A stretch of 42,500 bases of DNA from Neocallimastix lanati (nom. inval.) (GCA_016946835.1 JACVTC010000005.1:710001-752500), one strand, 5' to 3'. Shown: positions 1 through 13,481, counted from the first letter of the stretch. Translations and numbers: made by a program. The notes: a model not told the origin generated them from the letters alone.

Positions 1-232
1 ATTTAATAGCAAAAGTTTTTTTTAAAATTTTTTTTTTCCTTCTCTTCTACTAATGAACTAATAGATATTGAACAGTTCCATATATTGTATGGGATACTTT
101 CTACCGTGATCCAACCTTCTTATAATAATATATAATATTTAATTTTTTTTTTTTATTATTATTATCATGATTCGTCCCTTTTTATGATTATGATGATATT
201 TCGATCAAATTCACTTAAATTTCAAACAATAA

Positions 233-268
<36 letters not shown>

Positions 269-317
269 GATATTACTTCGGTAAAAAAATAACGACCATC
301 AAAACGAAGATCCCAGT

Positions 318-355
<38 letters not shown>

Positions 356-483
356 AAATAAAAAAAAAAAAAAGTTCTATCTCAAAAGGTTCCCTTTTAA
401 AATTCTAAATCCTTTTTTTTTTTTTTTTTATAATCGGTATTGATGATATCAACTACACACAAAAAAAAAAAAAAAAAAAAAAA
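1..483. other. Gene-free AT-rich spacer at window start
   Basis: This stretch is interrupted by several T and A homopolymer runs of about 15-30 bases. Between the runs are short, more complex segments (about 50-120 and 265-320) with no open frame of useful length on either strand. I see no gene or recognisable RNA here. Confidence 0.6.
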
Positions 484-569
484 GTAATTTTTTTTTATCA
501 GATCTATATTATTTAAAAAATCATTTAATCTGTTAGATACGCTCTAAGTTAGTTTCAATACTGAAAAAA

Positions 570-603
<34 letters not shown>

Positions 604-793
604 TAATTTTTTTTTATCAGATCTATATTCTATATCATTTAAAATCATTTAAAATCATTTAATCTGTTAGATACACTCTAAGTTAGTTTCAATAAAAAAA
701 AAAAAAAAGTAATTTTTTTTTATCAGATCTATATTCTATATCATTTAAAATCCTTTAATCTGTTAGATACACTCCAAGTTAGTTTCAATACTG
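484..793. repeat. Three-copy direct repeat, about 80-90 bp per copy
   Basis: Three copies start at 484, 603 and 709. Each opens with GTAA and a T run, then TATCAGATCTATATT, a variable ATTTAAAATC segment, CTGTTAGATAC, and AAGTTAGTTTCAAT. Copies are separated by A runs of differing length. They differ by a few substitutions (GCTCTAAG, ACTCTAAG, ACTCCAAG) and by duplication of the ATTTAAAATC module in copy 2. No coding potential is seen. Confidence 0.9.
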
Positions 794-795
794 AA

Positions 796-836
<41 letters not shown>

Positions 837-1006
837 ATATTTTTTTATTAATCAATATTTATTTTGTTTGTTTTGTACGTTAGACCTTCTCGTATAATGA
901 GTCAGTAAAATTTCACCTCCTTTCATCATTATTTATTATTTATATAGTCATAAAGTTTAAAGTAGTATCAAAGATTCTTCCATTTTCACATACACACACA
1001 CACACA

Positions 1007-1040
<34 letters not shown>

Positions 1041-1054
1041 TTTTTTTTTTTTTT

Positions 1055-1275
1055 TGATTTAAAAGTGCTCCCTTGCACTAGTAATTACATAAAGTCTAAC
1101 AACAAGCAACAAAAATGCTTAACATGACAAGCGAACGCTAACTTCATCGATAGGAAAGAACCACCATTAAAGGATGAAAACCACCCCCATATAAATTCAG
1201 GAGATAGTTGAGAGGTCAATCCAGAAACCTTATGAGGGTCAGTTTCACGTACTAACCATCAGGATAAAAACTGGA
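1055..1275. other. GC-richer non-coding island
   Basis: About 220 bases of complex sequence are flanked by TA/T runs on the left and ATTT repeats on the right. The island opens with a small hairpin (AGTGC at 1064-1068 pairing with GCACT at 1075-1079). No frame stays open long enough to be a gene. It could be an eroded mobile element, a remnant of another repeat family, or a small RNA gene; nothing decides between these. Confidence 0.4.
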
Positions 1276-2260
1276 AAAACTATTTTATTTATTTATTTAT
1301 TTATATTTATTTGTCTATTTATCTATTTAACTATTTATCTAATTATTTATAATTATTTATTTATATTTATTTATTAATCTATATATTTATTTATTTATTT
1401 TAACATTTATTTATTTAATCGCAGTACTACTAAAAAAAAAAAAAAAAAAAGTGGAGTCCATTTCATACCTCAAATAAGTTAACTATACTATTATATTTAT
1501 AATATATATATTTAATGTTTAATAAATAAATAAATATTACTATCATTAATAATAAATAAATAAATAAATAAATATTATTAATAATCAATTAAATTTAATT
1601 AAATTTCAATTATTTTTCTTTTTCTTTTCTTTTAATCAATGGATTAATATAACCATAAAAGTCCAATTTTAATTAAAATAAAAAAAAAAAAAGGAAAAAA
1701 AAAAAGGAAAAATTTTTTTTTTTTTTATAAAAACAAACTACAATTCTAAAAAAAAAAAAAAAAGAATTGATAGGATAACATCATCCATAAAAAGAATTAT
1801 TAAAAATAAAAATAAAAATAATATATATATATATATATATTATATATATTTGACTTATTTGTAATATTACATATTTTATATTATTTTCTATCTATTAATA
1901 TAACTCTTAACATTTATGAACATTTATTATAAATCTTCATCTAAATTAATTAATACAATTATCAAATCAAAAATATATAAACTTATTTATATATATAGGA
2001 TATAATATGTGTATATATCTAGGTGTATGTAAGAATTATGTATATAAAAAGCTTTTTATAAACTAAATAGTGATGATACCCAAAGCATTAATTTATAAAT
2101 AAATTACTATATTAATACATAATTATTCTTATGGTAATAATTTAGTAATAACAATATTAATGATTATTCATAGATATGATTATGGTAATATTTAATAATA
2201 ACAATATTAAGTAACAAAATTAATATTTTAAATAAAAAAATTAATAATAGTAAATAAATT
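1276..2260. other. AT-rich spacer with ATTT repeats
   Basis: Irregular TTTA/ATTT tetranucleotide runs (1284-1420), AAAT runs (1520-1575) and TA runs fill this stretch. No gene is visible on either strand. Confidence 0.6.
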
Positions 2261-2450
2261 ATTGATATGGTTATATTATTATTGATATTAACATTAATGA
2301 TATTAACACTAAATAATTGATATAGTTATATTATTAATGATATTAACAATAAATAATTGACACAGTTATATTATTAATGATATTAACAATAAATAATTGA
2401 TATAGTTATATTATTAATGATATTAACACTAAATAATTGGATATGGTCAT
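2261..2450. repeat. 40-bp tandem minisatellite
   Basis: Units beginning ATTGATATAGTTATATTATT start at 2316, 2356 and 2396, spaced exactly 40 bp. A longer first unit starts at 2261 and a decayed fifth begins at 2436 (ATTGGATATGGTCATG). The units differ by point changes such as ATTGACACAG in the third. Confidence 0.85.
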
Positions 2451-4431
2451 GTTTAATAGTAATATTACATTAGTTATTGTCATAGACATTATTAGCTATC
2501 ATACATAATTATTAGATGCAATAAATTAGAAATAATAATAATAAATTTTCTTTAAATCATTTAAAATTAAGTGATGGTGATAGTCATTAATATTTAAAAG
2601 CTTATCCACTTTACAATAAATTTAACCAATTATCAATTATAAATAAAATAAAATATAAAATATAGTTTATCATAATCATTATAATAAACTTTACTATTAT
2701 TATTATTATTTTGTATAAATCATAATGATAATAAAAATTATTCATATGATTTATATTAAAAAAAAAATGTTTTTTTTTTTAAATGAAAACGTAAAATCTT
2801 AAATAAAATTTAGTTAAACTATAAAAAAAAAAAAAAAAAAAAAAAAAAAGATAAATGAATAAATTTTTTGTAGGTTATAAAAAAGTTCATTTTAAGAGGA
2901 TAAACTAAAAAAAAAGTAAAAAAAAAAAAAAAGTAGAATAAATATAAAATTTTGAAATAATAGTAATAATAATAATAATAAAAATAATCTAAATTCCTCT
3001 TTTTTTTTTTTTTTTTAAATAAACAAAATAAAAAAATAAATAAATAAAAATTAAATTAAAATTAAAACTTTATCATTAATTATATAAAAAAATTTTTTTT
3101 TATTTTCCTTTTATCTATTATTATTAGTAGTAATAAAATAGTCCTACTATAAATTATTTATAACTCTTAATATGATAATTTTTTCATACTATTCATTTAT
3201 TTTTTAAAAAATAAAAAAAATGTTGTTATAAAATAAATCCACTTTATTTTATTATAATAATTTATTATAAATATTTAATTTTTTTTTTTTATTCATTCTT
3301 CATTCATTATATTTATTTTTAACTTTTTTTTTTAATTGAATCTTATTTTTTTTTTTCTTTTATTTATAAATATACATTGTACTTTTTGTACTCATTTTAA
3401 AGTTTTTAGACATTAATTAAAATTTCTCTGATTTTATATCTTATAACCTTATTTTATTATTATTCATTAGGATTATCCATTTGCTTTATTCTATCATTAT
3501 TATTCATTAGGATTATCCATTATCCCATTATTTTTTTTTTAAAGATTTTTATATAATTTTATTTTATAATATTTTATATTATTTTTATATCTAAATTTAT
3601 ATACATTTTAAATAGATATTATTATGATTTATATAGAGTTTAAAAATTTTTTTTTTTTAATTAAAACTTTTTTTTTTAGAATTATCTTTTAATTTTTTTT
3701 TTTTATTTTTTTTATTTTTAATTTGTATGAAAATATGGTTCTATATAAAATACATATCTCTCTATGTACAATAATATATAGTTCATTATAAAATATCTAT
3801 TTTTCTCTAAAAAAAAAAAAAAAATTAAATTCTATATGAAATATTTATTTTTTCTACACATAAAATATATTCTATATAAAATGAAATATCTCTAAATACA
3901 AAAAAAAAATTATTCAAGTGATTAAAAATTATTTTACTACTAATAATAAAAATACTAATATGTATATATCTTTATATAAAAAGATGTATATAATTAATAT
4001 TAAATATTATTTTAAAAAAATATTTTTATTCTTATTATTAATTTTGATTTATATTAATTTAGTAAATAGTAGATTCTATTAAAAAAAAAAAAAAAAAGTT
4101 ATTTAATAAAATAATATAATAATTAAAGATTAGATAAAAAAAAAATTTAATACTTTTATTAATTTATTAAAATATAGCTACATATATATATTTAAATATA
4201 AATAAAAAGCAAAAGAAAAGAGAAATTTTTTTTTTAATTAAAGAAGTTGGCAAACTAACTTTTTTTTTTTTTTTTAAATAAATTGAATAAAATCAATTTA
4301 AATCAATTAAAAAAAATAAGAAAAAAAAAAAAAAAAAAAAAAAAATAAAAGATAAAAAAAATAAAAGGGTTAAATTTAAATCAAAATTAAAATAAATATA
4401 TATAAACAAGATGAACTATTTATAATAAAAC
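2451..4431. other. Gene-free AT-rich spacer
   Basis: AT-rich sequence with homopolymer runs. It includes one short direct duplication of ATTATTCATTAGGATTATCC (near 3460 and 3500). No supported gene or RNA. Confidence 0.55.
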
Positions 4432-4638
4432 AAAATAAAATAAAATAAAATAAAATAAAATAAAATAAAATAAAATAAAATAAAATAAAATAAAATAAAA
4501 AAAAATAAAATAAAATAAAATAAAATAAAATAAAATAAAATAAAATAAAATAAAATAAAATAAAATAAAATAAAATAAAATAAAATAAAATAAAATAAAA
4601 TAAAATAAAATAAAATAAAATAAAATAAAATAAAATAA
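4432..4638. repeat. (TAAAA)n microsatellite
   Basis: About 40 units of the pentanucleotide TAAAA run almost without interruption, with one unit change near 4500. The open frame it creates on the minus strand (Ile-Leu-Phe-Tyr repeats) is an artefact of the repeat, not a gene. Confidence 0.95.
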
Positions 4639-5431
4639 ATAAAAAGATTAAAAAAAATATTATTAATATAAAGTTTTATCTTTAAAAAAAAAAAAAAAAA
4701 GATCATTGGTTTAGGATTCCTAATATTTAAAAAAAAAAAAAAATGCCATAAAATAATAAACGAAATAAAAATGAAATAAAAAATAATAAAAGAATAGAAA
4801 AAAAGAAAAAAAAAAAAGATTAAATTAAATTAAAATTTTTTTTTTAAAAAAAAAATAACAAAATATATATATATATATAAAAATAAAATAAATTTAGGAA
4901 AGGGAATATTAAAAAATAAAAATTTATAAAAAAAAATAAGAATTAAAAAATCAAAAAAAGAAATATTATAATATCATTATAATTATATAAAGTTAATAGC
5001 ATATAATAATTAATTATATAAATTATTATATAATTGATAAAAAAAAAAAAGAAATTAAGAGTTTTCATCGTTTTCAGTATTCTTTGTTATATAGAGTACA
5101 TTGTATACAAAGAATGAAGGTTTCTTCATAAAAAAAATTAATTTATTGTTATTTCTTTTTTATTTCAATTTTTATTATTTTTATTTTATCAATTTTTTTA
5201 AAATTTAAATATTTTATTTATTTAATATATTTTATTTTTATTTAATTTTTAATATTTTTATTTTTTTATTTTTTTTTCTATATCGTAAAAATAGTTGTTT
5301 TAGTTTAATAAGGAATAAAGTTTTATGTTCAATATCTTTTCTTAGAAAATAAAGTTTTATTTTATTTTTATTTTTATTTATTTATTATTCATTAATTTAT
5401 TTTAGAGGAAAATAATTCAAAAAAACTTTTA

Positions 5432-5462
<31 letters not shown>

Positions 5463-5834
5463 TTTCATTTATTTTTATATTTTTTATAATAAAATTATCT
5501 AAAAGATTTATTAAATATTATTAAGCATTAATTATATGATACTTGGGATGTTTATATCTCTTTTAATATATTTATATAATAGCGAGAATCTTTTATTTTT
5601 ATTTATTTTTAAATATAAACTAAATAAACATAAAAAGTACAAAATAGAAACAAATTCTTTTTAATTTTTTTTTTCTACAAAAGATAAAACCATCCAAAAA
5701 AAAAAAGTTAGGTAATCCACGATAAAAATGACATTTCGATTATTCATTTAAAATATAAAAAAAAAAAAAAAAAATTAAAATTTTTATATTAATCTATAAA
5801 AAAAAGAAATTTAATTATACTAAATATATTTTAG

Positions 5835-5877
<43 letters not shown>

Positions 5878-6075
5878 AAGCTCTGATTGGAATTTAACCT
5901 TATTATGTATAATTAAGATTAAGAAAAAAATTAAAACAAAAATAATTGAATGGTATATAACTGAATAATAAATATTATTTTTATTTATATTATTATTATC
6001 ATTCTTTTTATTTATACAAAGTATTACATTGTTTCTACTTTTTAAAATCATTTTTTATTATTGTCAATTTTATTT
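4639..6075. other. Gene-free AT-rich spacer
   Basis: Only A/T runs, TA repeats and low-complexity AT sequence are present. No exon-like segment was found on either strand. Confidence 0.55.
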
Positions 6076-6545
6076 ATCTTTATTATTATCATTAATTTTA
6101 TTTATATTATTATTATCATTATTTTTATTTACATTATTATCATAAATTTTATTTATATTATTATTATCATTAATTTTATTTATATTATTATTATCATTTT
6201 TTATTGTTATTAATTATTATTATGGGGAACACATGTTTTCATTAACACTTATGATATATACGCCTCTTTTTAAGAATTTATTATTAATATATGTTACAAA
6301 ATTTTACAAATATAATATCTATAGCCGTAATTAAATAATTATACTTTATATCTTTTTTTATTTAATATTAATTTATTATTCATTATTTATTATTTATTAA
6401 TTATTAATTATTAATTATTATTTATTATTTATTATTTATTATTTATTATTTATTATTTATTATTTATTATTTATTATTTATTATTTATTAATAAATACTC
6501 TTTTTATTATTTATTATTTATTATTTATTATTTAATTACTAATAT
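6076..6545. repeat. Imperfect TTATTATCATTAATTTTATTTA repeats, then TTATTTA array
   Basis: At 6076-6200 a unit built from TTTATATTATTATTATCATT recurs about four times. At 6360-6540 the sequence becomes a TTATTTA heptanucleotide array, broken once near 6490. The heptamer is the complement-type relative of the large satellite at 27836-28833. Confidence 0.8.
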
Positions 6546-7183
6546 TTATTAATTAAAAAGTTATCTTCATTTAATATATTTAATATAACTTATTATCTAT
6601 TGATATAATTAAAATTACATATATATATAATTATAAATAATAATTACATAGATAGATAATTATAAATATATATCATATTTTTTTTTATGTCCTGCCCTAT
6701 TTTTATTGTATACAAATTTTAATTTATTTTAATTAATTAATATTCAATTTTATTTAATATAAAACAATTTTTATGTATTATATATAAATAATATAAGTAA
6801 ATGATAAATAATAAAATGATAAATAATAAGAAGATAAATCAACTTCAATAAGTATATATATATATATATAATTTATGTTTTATCTTTAAATTTTATTACT
6901 ATCTACTTCTGGATATTGATAGAATAATTATAATTAAATTATTAACATTATAACTACCCTTTTAAGTTTGGTAAAAATGAATAATTATTAATATTTAATG
7001 ATTACGAATTACTAATTAAAAATAAAATATTTATATATATATATATTTTTAAATTTTATTTTGTTTTATTATATATAATCTAAAGAGAAAAACCTTTTTT
7101 TCTTATTTGGTTTTTGTTATTATTAATATTAGTTTTTTAGATACAATTGTTTATTTCTATTTGATTTAGGTCATTTAAAGTCG

Positions 7184-7217
<34 letters not shown>

Positions 7218-7955
7218 TTTTAATTGTCATTTTTCGATTCAATGATTTAGAATTGAATTTTCATTTCATTATATTTTTTTTTTTTACATGTTTTTAATAA
7301 TAGGAAATAATGATAGTCATAATAGTAGAATAATTAATACTTTTTATTTATTTAAAGTTTGATGAAATGAGGTCATGTGAACTTTTTTTCTTTTTTAAAT
7401 AAAAATTATTTTAAAATTTTTTGATTAATATAAAAACAAAATAAACTATAATCTAAAGAAATTTAAATATGTATAACTATTTTGATTTTAATTATTATTG
7501 TTTGTAATCATTACTCTGTTATAACTACTAGTTATATAATAAAATTAATAATTAAATAATGATGATATAGATATTAAAAAAGGTTTTTATTTCTATTTAT
7601 TTTATTCTTATTTTTATTATATTTTTATTTTTTTTTCTTATTAGTTGTCCTTTAATTTTTTTTTTATATTTTGTTTATCTTTATCTAACAAACACTCTAA
7701 TTTTTTTTTTTTTAAATAAAAGAGATAAAATAAGTATTATAGCATGTCTTCTTTTTTCAAGTGAAGAGGTTTTATTAAAGTCTTATTCTTAAGTTTTATA
7801 CCTTTAATTTTTTTTTCTGTATAAAAATATATATAAATATATTCATATATATTTTTATGATTTTTTAAAATCAAGAAAATGGAATAAAATAGAGTTAATT
7901 TTTTTTTTTATTTTATTTTTAAAATATTTTTTTTATGCATATTATCTAATTTATT
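6546..7955. other. Gene-free AT-rich spacer
   Basis: AT-rich sequence with TA repeats and T runs, the longest around 7187-7215. No supported gene. Confidence 0.55.
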
Positions 7956-8058
7956 TTAAATTTTAAATTTTAAATTTTTTATTTTTTATTTTTTATTTTT
8001 TATTTTTTATTTTTTATTTTTTATTTTTTATTTTTTATTTTTTATTTTTTATTTTTTT
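7956..8058. repeat. (TATTTTT)n heptanucleotide array
   Basis: About a dozen consecutive heptamers of the form ATTTTTT/TATTTTT follow a short TTTTAAA run and end at an A run. Confidence 0.85.
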
Positions 8059-8395
8059 ATAAAAAAAAAAAAAGTTTTCATTATCATAAGTTTAAATAGT
8101 ATAAACTTCTATTAGATATTCTTATTAATATTATTTTTATCAAACATTTTAATCCTTAATTCTTAGTAATTATTATTATTATTTTATAGTCATGCTTTTA
8201 AATAATAAAATTATGACTTTGGCTTTTTTATTTTTATTCTTATCATCCTAATAAATGTCATTGCCCGTTTCATCAGTCATTCCATTTTTATTTTTATTTT
8301 TTATTTCATATTCATTTGTTATTAGTTATTTATATTATTTACTGTTATTTACTTTTTTTATTTTATTATTTTTTTTATTACAATTGAACTCTATA

Positions 8396-8466
8396 AACAT
8401 AATTAAGATATAAAAATAATTAAGATATAAAAATAATTAAGATATAAACATAATTAAGATATAATA
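8396..8466. repeat. 17-bp tandem repeat, four copies
   Basis: Four copies of ATAATTAAGATATAAAA (the third ends in C, the fourth is truncated) lie head to tail. Confidence 0.85.
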
Positions 8467-8765
8467 ATATTTAAATATTTATGAATATTTATAAATTTAT
8501 TTTTATTTTTATTATTTTATAGTTTTATAAAATTTTAATTTATTTTTAATATATTAAAAGTTTTTTAATATAAATATATTAAACGTATTTTTAATTTTTA
8601 TTTTAAAATTTCATTTTATTCCATATTTCATTATTTCATTTAAAATATTAAAAAAAAAAAAAAAAAAAAAAAAAGAAAGGAGATTTTCATATTTTATAAT
8701 TTTTAAATATTAATAATTTAATATTAATAATTTAATATTAATATATTTAAAATATTTATATATAT

Positions 8766-8811
<46 letters not shown>

Positions 8812-10142
8812 TATGGTTGGAGGCACCAAATGACTAAAAAAGTTTCTCTCTCTCTTTTCTCTTATTTTTAATTTTTTATTCATCAATATATTTAAATTTG
8901 ATAACACTTTTAATTATTATTCATGATTTAATTTTTTTTTTTTTTAAAATTAATATTAATAATAGTAAAAATTAATCAATCAATATGAATAAATAATGAT
9001 AAGTAAAAAATAAAAAAAAAATTATAATCATTATTAGTTACAAATTAATCATTAATCATTTAAAAAAATAAATTAGTAATAATTAGTAAATAATTAATAC
9101 TAAATATATTTCAATTTTTTTTTTTTTTTTTTTTTTTTATCATTATGAAATTCAATTAATATATATATATACATATTTTAATCATTGATAAGGTCATGCT
9201 TTATGTTACTCCATATAATAATTTACAAGTTTTTTTTAAATTAAAAATAATAATTATAATTAAGTCAATAGGAACAAACAATAATTATTAATTATTAATT
9301 ATTAATTAATAACTAATGATAAAGAAATAGACCAAATAAAAAAAAAATTTTTTTTTCTATAATTAATGGTAGACAAAATTTAAAAAATTCCATTTAAAGT
9401 AGGTTAAGCAAGGTGAATCATGATAGGATGCGGTTTAGTATCAAGGCAAAAATTAATTATTAAATTATTTAATTATTTAATTATTATTTAATTATTTAAT
9501 TATTGTATATTTATTACTATTATTTTCAAATATTTCATCTATTTAATTTTAGATAAATGATTTTAAAGAAGATAAATATTTAAATAAATTGTCATCATTA
9601 AAAAAAAAAAAATTATTAAATATTATAAAAAAAAAAAGAAAGACAAAAAGGTTTATCCTACTGTTTTGAATGTAATTTTTTATTATTTAGGATTATAATT
9701 ATCATTGCTATAGATAAATAATAAAAATTAATGTCTATTGGATGACAGTATTAATAAATAAAAAAAAACTATTCTGCAATTATTGTATTGCTTATAGATA
9801 TGGAATAACATTTCATAGAAAAGAATAACATTTTTTTAGTTAATATTCTTAATTGCACTGTAATTTCACTTTGTAGAAAGAAAATAAATTTTTTATGTAT
9901 ATATTTATTTATTATAAAAGTTAACAATCATTATGATTATTATTATTAACAGTTTTGATACGACATTAACTGACTTTATAGTAATATGATACTTTTAAAT
10001 ATAATATATATTTAAAGAATTATCATCGTCAATCATTATCAGTCATCACTTTTAAATATGCCTTTAAATATGCCTTTCTTATTTTTTATAAATAATTTTT
10101 AAAAATAATTTTTATAATTAATTTTATTTTTAAATAATTTTT
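8467..10142. other. Gene-free AT-rich spacer
   Basis: Homopolymer-rich spacer. A slightly more complex patch at about 9365-9450 and another at about 9740-9870 do not stay open in any frame. Short tandem TTAATTATT and TTTAATTA repeats occur near 9285-9310 and 9455-9505. Confidence 0.5.
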
Positions 10143-10213
10143 ATTAATTAAATTAAATTAAATTAAATTAAATTAAATTAAATTAAATTAAATTAAATTA
10201 GATTAAATTAAAT
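10143..10213. repeat. (TTAAA)n microsatellite
   Basis: About thirteen units of ATTAA/TTAAA, with one A-to-G change near 10201. Confidence 0.9.
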
Positions 10214-11036
10214 TTTTTCTAATTGGATGACATTCACATTTAAAAAGAGTTTAAAATTTATTTTATTTTTTATTTCTTTTATCGTTTTTTATCTTTACAT
10301 TTATATATATATCATTATATATTATTATATATAACCCCATATATCATAATTATATCTAATATAGTTGAATTTTTTTTTATTTTAAATGTTGGTGTGACCA
10401 AAAACTCATGATATAAAAATTTTAATATGTTAAATATATCTATCTATCTATATATATAAATTTTTTTTTTTTTAAACTTTTGTGACTTTTATTTTTACTA
10501 ATCTTATCTTTCAACATTACATAGTATATACTTTATATATTATGTATAAATTATATAAATTAATATATTATAATATATACATATATGAATATATTAAACA
10601 TTTAAACCGCCTTTTTTATATTTTATATATTATTTATTATTAATATTTATTATATATTTATTATTAATAAATACTTTTTTTATTTATTATTTATTAGTTT
10701 TTATTTATTTTATATAATAAATACTTTTTTTTTTTTTTTTTTACTATTTATTATTTATTATATAATATAATATTTTATGATTTTATTTCATAACAACCCA
10801 ACACATGATAAGTTTAATTTAATAAGAGAACAGCAAAAGCAAATCATTTTATTTCTATTTCTGTATCTTCTATTTAACTTTATTTATTATTAAAAATAGA
10901 AATGAAAATTTTATATTAATATTAATATTAATATTAATTTTTTTTTTTTTTTCACTTCACAAAAACACTTTTTTTTTTTTTTTTTTATACTTCATTCATT
11001 TATTTAATGAAATATCATTCATTTCATATTAGTCTT

Positions 11037-11145
11037 GCTTAGAGAGAGGTCCACGTTGATGCGGAAACGGTATAACAAAAGAATCCAATGAGAGTCTGAT
11101 ACGTTTAAGGGAGAGAGACTGGAGGTCCTAATTGACCACCAGTCT
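11037..11145. other. GC-richer island ending in a strong hairpin (possible small RNA or relic)
   Basis: About 110 bases with far more G and C than the surroundings are bounded by AT-rich DNA. The right end is a clear hairpin: AGACTGG at 11116-11122 pairs with CCAGTCT at 11139-11145, and inside it GGTC (11124-11127) pairs with GACC (11134-11137). One A/A mismatch separates the stems and the loop is six bases (CTAATT). A run of nine A follows. There is no open frame of note. I do not recognise it as a tRNA, 5S rRNA or U6 gene. It could be a small RNA, or the end of an eroded transposon. Confidence 0.4.
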
Positions 11146-11327
11146 AAAAAAAAATTAATTATTTATATATTGACACCATTGATTTTAATATATTAGCAAT
11201 ATAATTGATACCATTGATTTCAATATATTATTCAATATCTATTGACTATAATAATTTATTTACTTTATTCACTTATTTTAAATTTTATTCCTTTATTCTA
11301 ATCTTATCTATGATGGTCAATTTTTAT

Positions 11328-11401
11328 TACCATTATTATTATTATTATTATGTTTTATGTATTATGTCTTATTATTATTATTATTTATTATTTATTATTT
11401 A

Positions 11402-11436
<35 letters not shown>

Positions 11437-11571
11437 GTATTAATTATTATTATTATTATGTATTATTATTATTATTATTCATTATTATTATTATTATGTA
11501 TTATTATTATTAATTATTATTATTATTATGTATTATTATTATTATTATTCATTATTATTATCATCCATTGT
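11328..11571. repeat. ATT trinucleotide array with interspersed TATG
   Basis: ATT units are interrupted at intervals by TTATGTATT. The predicted Tyr/Leu/Ile-repeat open frames here are repeat artefacts. Confidence 0.85.
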
Positions 11572-12424
11572 TAATAATTTTATTGATAATTTTATTTTTA
11601 ATTATAAATTGAGTTTTATAAATTTAACAAATTCTTTCATTGTAAATATTAAGAAATGATATTTAAATGATATCAAAATAATTATTTATAATTATTATAT
11701 AAATAATAATTACTTTATTATTTTTCTTACATGTTTAATGAATTTAAACTAATTATTAATGTTGAATGATAGATATGAACATTTCAAATATATTAGTCAA
11801 ATATATTAGATATAATGAGAAAAGTCCTTTTATTAATAACAAGACTATTAGTATTTTTAAAGAAAGCTTTCAATGAACCTAATTTTTTTCTTATTTTATA
11901 ATGGAATTTCAGGGATGAACTATTTTTTTCAGTAATAGTATTAATAATAATAATAATAAAAAATTATTTTTTTTTTCTTTTTTCTTTCATTTTATTTTCA
12001 TTTTATTTGCCTCATCATTCTTAACCAAACTGGTGACATCTTAACCATTCATTTTTTCTTTTATAGAATAATAAAAGAATAAATAACTAATAGTAATAAT
12101 AAATTAATTAATAATAATTAAATGAATACTACTATATAATAGATAAATAATATTGATAACTCGATAATAATTAATAATAAATGAAAAAAATTTATAGTTT
12201 TTTTTTCTTTTATATAAAAAAAGTCTATTCAATATAGCTTTAAAGATCTATTACAAGATTTATTGATAGATTTAAGTCATAATAATTAATAAATAATAAA
12301 TGGTGTAATATATATAATAAATGGTGTAATAAATATAATGTCATTAATTAAAAAGAATGTCATAAACATTTTATTTATTTAAAGTCTTTTTTTTTTTTTT
12401 TTTAATTTCTTTTATACTCTATAC

Positions 12425-12720
12425 ACTAGATAATAATAATAATTATTAATTATTATTATTATTATTATTATTTAATATTATTATTATTATTTAGTATTAT
12501 TTATTATAATTATTATTATTATTTATTATTGTTAGAATATGTGAAATATGAGTTTAAATGTATTAAAATGTAATGTATGTAATGTAATGTAATGTATAAG
12601 CCACAATATGTTAATATAAAAGCATGTAAATTAATATAATTTAATATTTGTAACTCTTTATCATAAAATATATTAATAAAATTGACATAATTATAAACCA
12701 CAAATTCATGACTCTTAACA

Positions 12721-12762
<42 letters not shown>

Positions 12763-12775
12763 TACTATTATTATT
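12425..12775. repeat. Two TTA/ATT arrays flanking an AT-rich core
   Basis: TTA runs at about 12440-12530 and ATT runs at 12717-12775 bracket about 190 bases that include a small TGTAATGTAA repeat (12569-12596). No gene is supported in the core. Confidence 0.65.
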
Positions 12776-13481
12776 TAATATTATTTTATTTTTTATTTTT
12801 TTTACATTTCTTTTTAACATAAAAATTAAAAAATTAAAAAAAAAATTAAATAATATGGTGAATACATTTATAGCAATATATTATTAATAAATGGATAGGA
12901 TACATTTTTTTATTTATTCAAAGTGTATCAAAATCAATTATAATATTAAAAAAGTTTGAATATTATTATTATAATAAAAATATATAGAATAAATAAAAAA
13001 TAAATATAATATATATATATAGAATATAATATAAAATATTATATAGACTTATATAATTACTATATATTATATATAGTGTACAATATATTGTTATATAATG
13101 TATTATATGTTATTTAGAATTATTGTTATTAATTATTTATTATAATCAATAGTGAATAAAAAGTATACAAAAGTAATGTAATAAATGCTACTATATATTA
13201 CAGTATAATGTAATAAAAGAGAGAGTTTATTTAAGGTAAAATGACCTCATTCTTTAAAAATTTAAGCAAAAAAAATAATTTCTTTTTTTAATACTTTCTT
13301 TATATTGTTAAATATATTAGTATATTTACCAATATAATTTAATAATATATTTATTTCTAATAATTAATTAATAAACTTTGTTTAATAACTTTTCATAAAA
13401 CATTCATTTTCATTTTTTATAAATAATAGTGAATAATGAATAATGAATAATGAATAAATGCTATACTAATTATAATTATAA

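Noticed and set aside
1065-1190. Possible U6 snRNA (starts GTGCTC and contains AAGGATGA)
   Set aside because: The ACAGAGA box and the AGC triad context of U6 are absent, so the similarity is treated as chance.
4416-4706. 96-codon minus-strand open frame of Ile-Leu-Phe-Tyr repeats
   Set aside because: It is generated entirely by the TAAAA microsatellite, which has no stops in this frame.
8710-8907. 65-codon minus-strand open frame with REKRERNFFSHLVPPTIKL and a Lys run
   Set aside because: Half of it is poly-Lys from a homopolymer. The remaining 30 residues have no splice or homology support.
11205-11574. Tyr/Leu/Ile-rich plus-strand open frames
   Set aside because: They follow the ATT/TATG array, and two frames are open at once as expected for a trinucleotide repeat.
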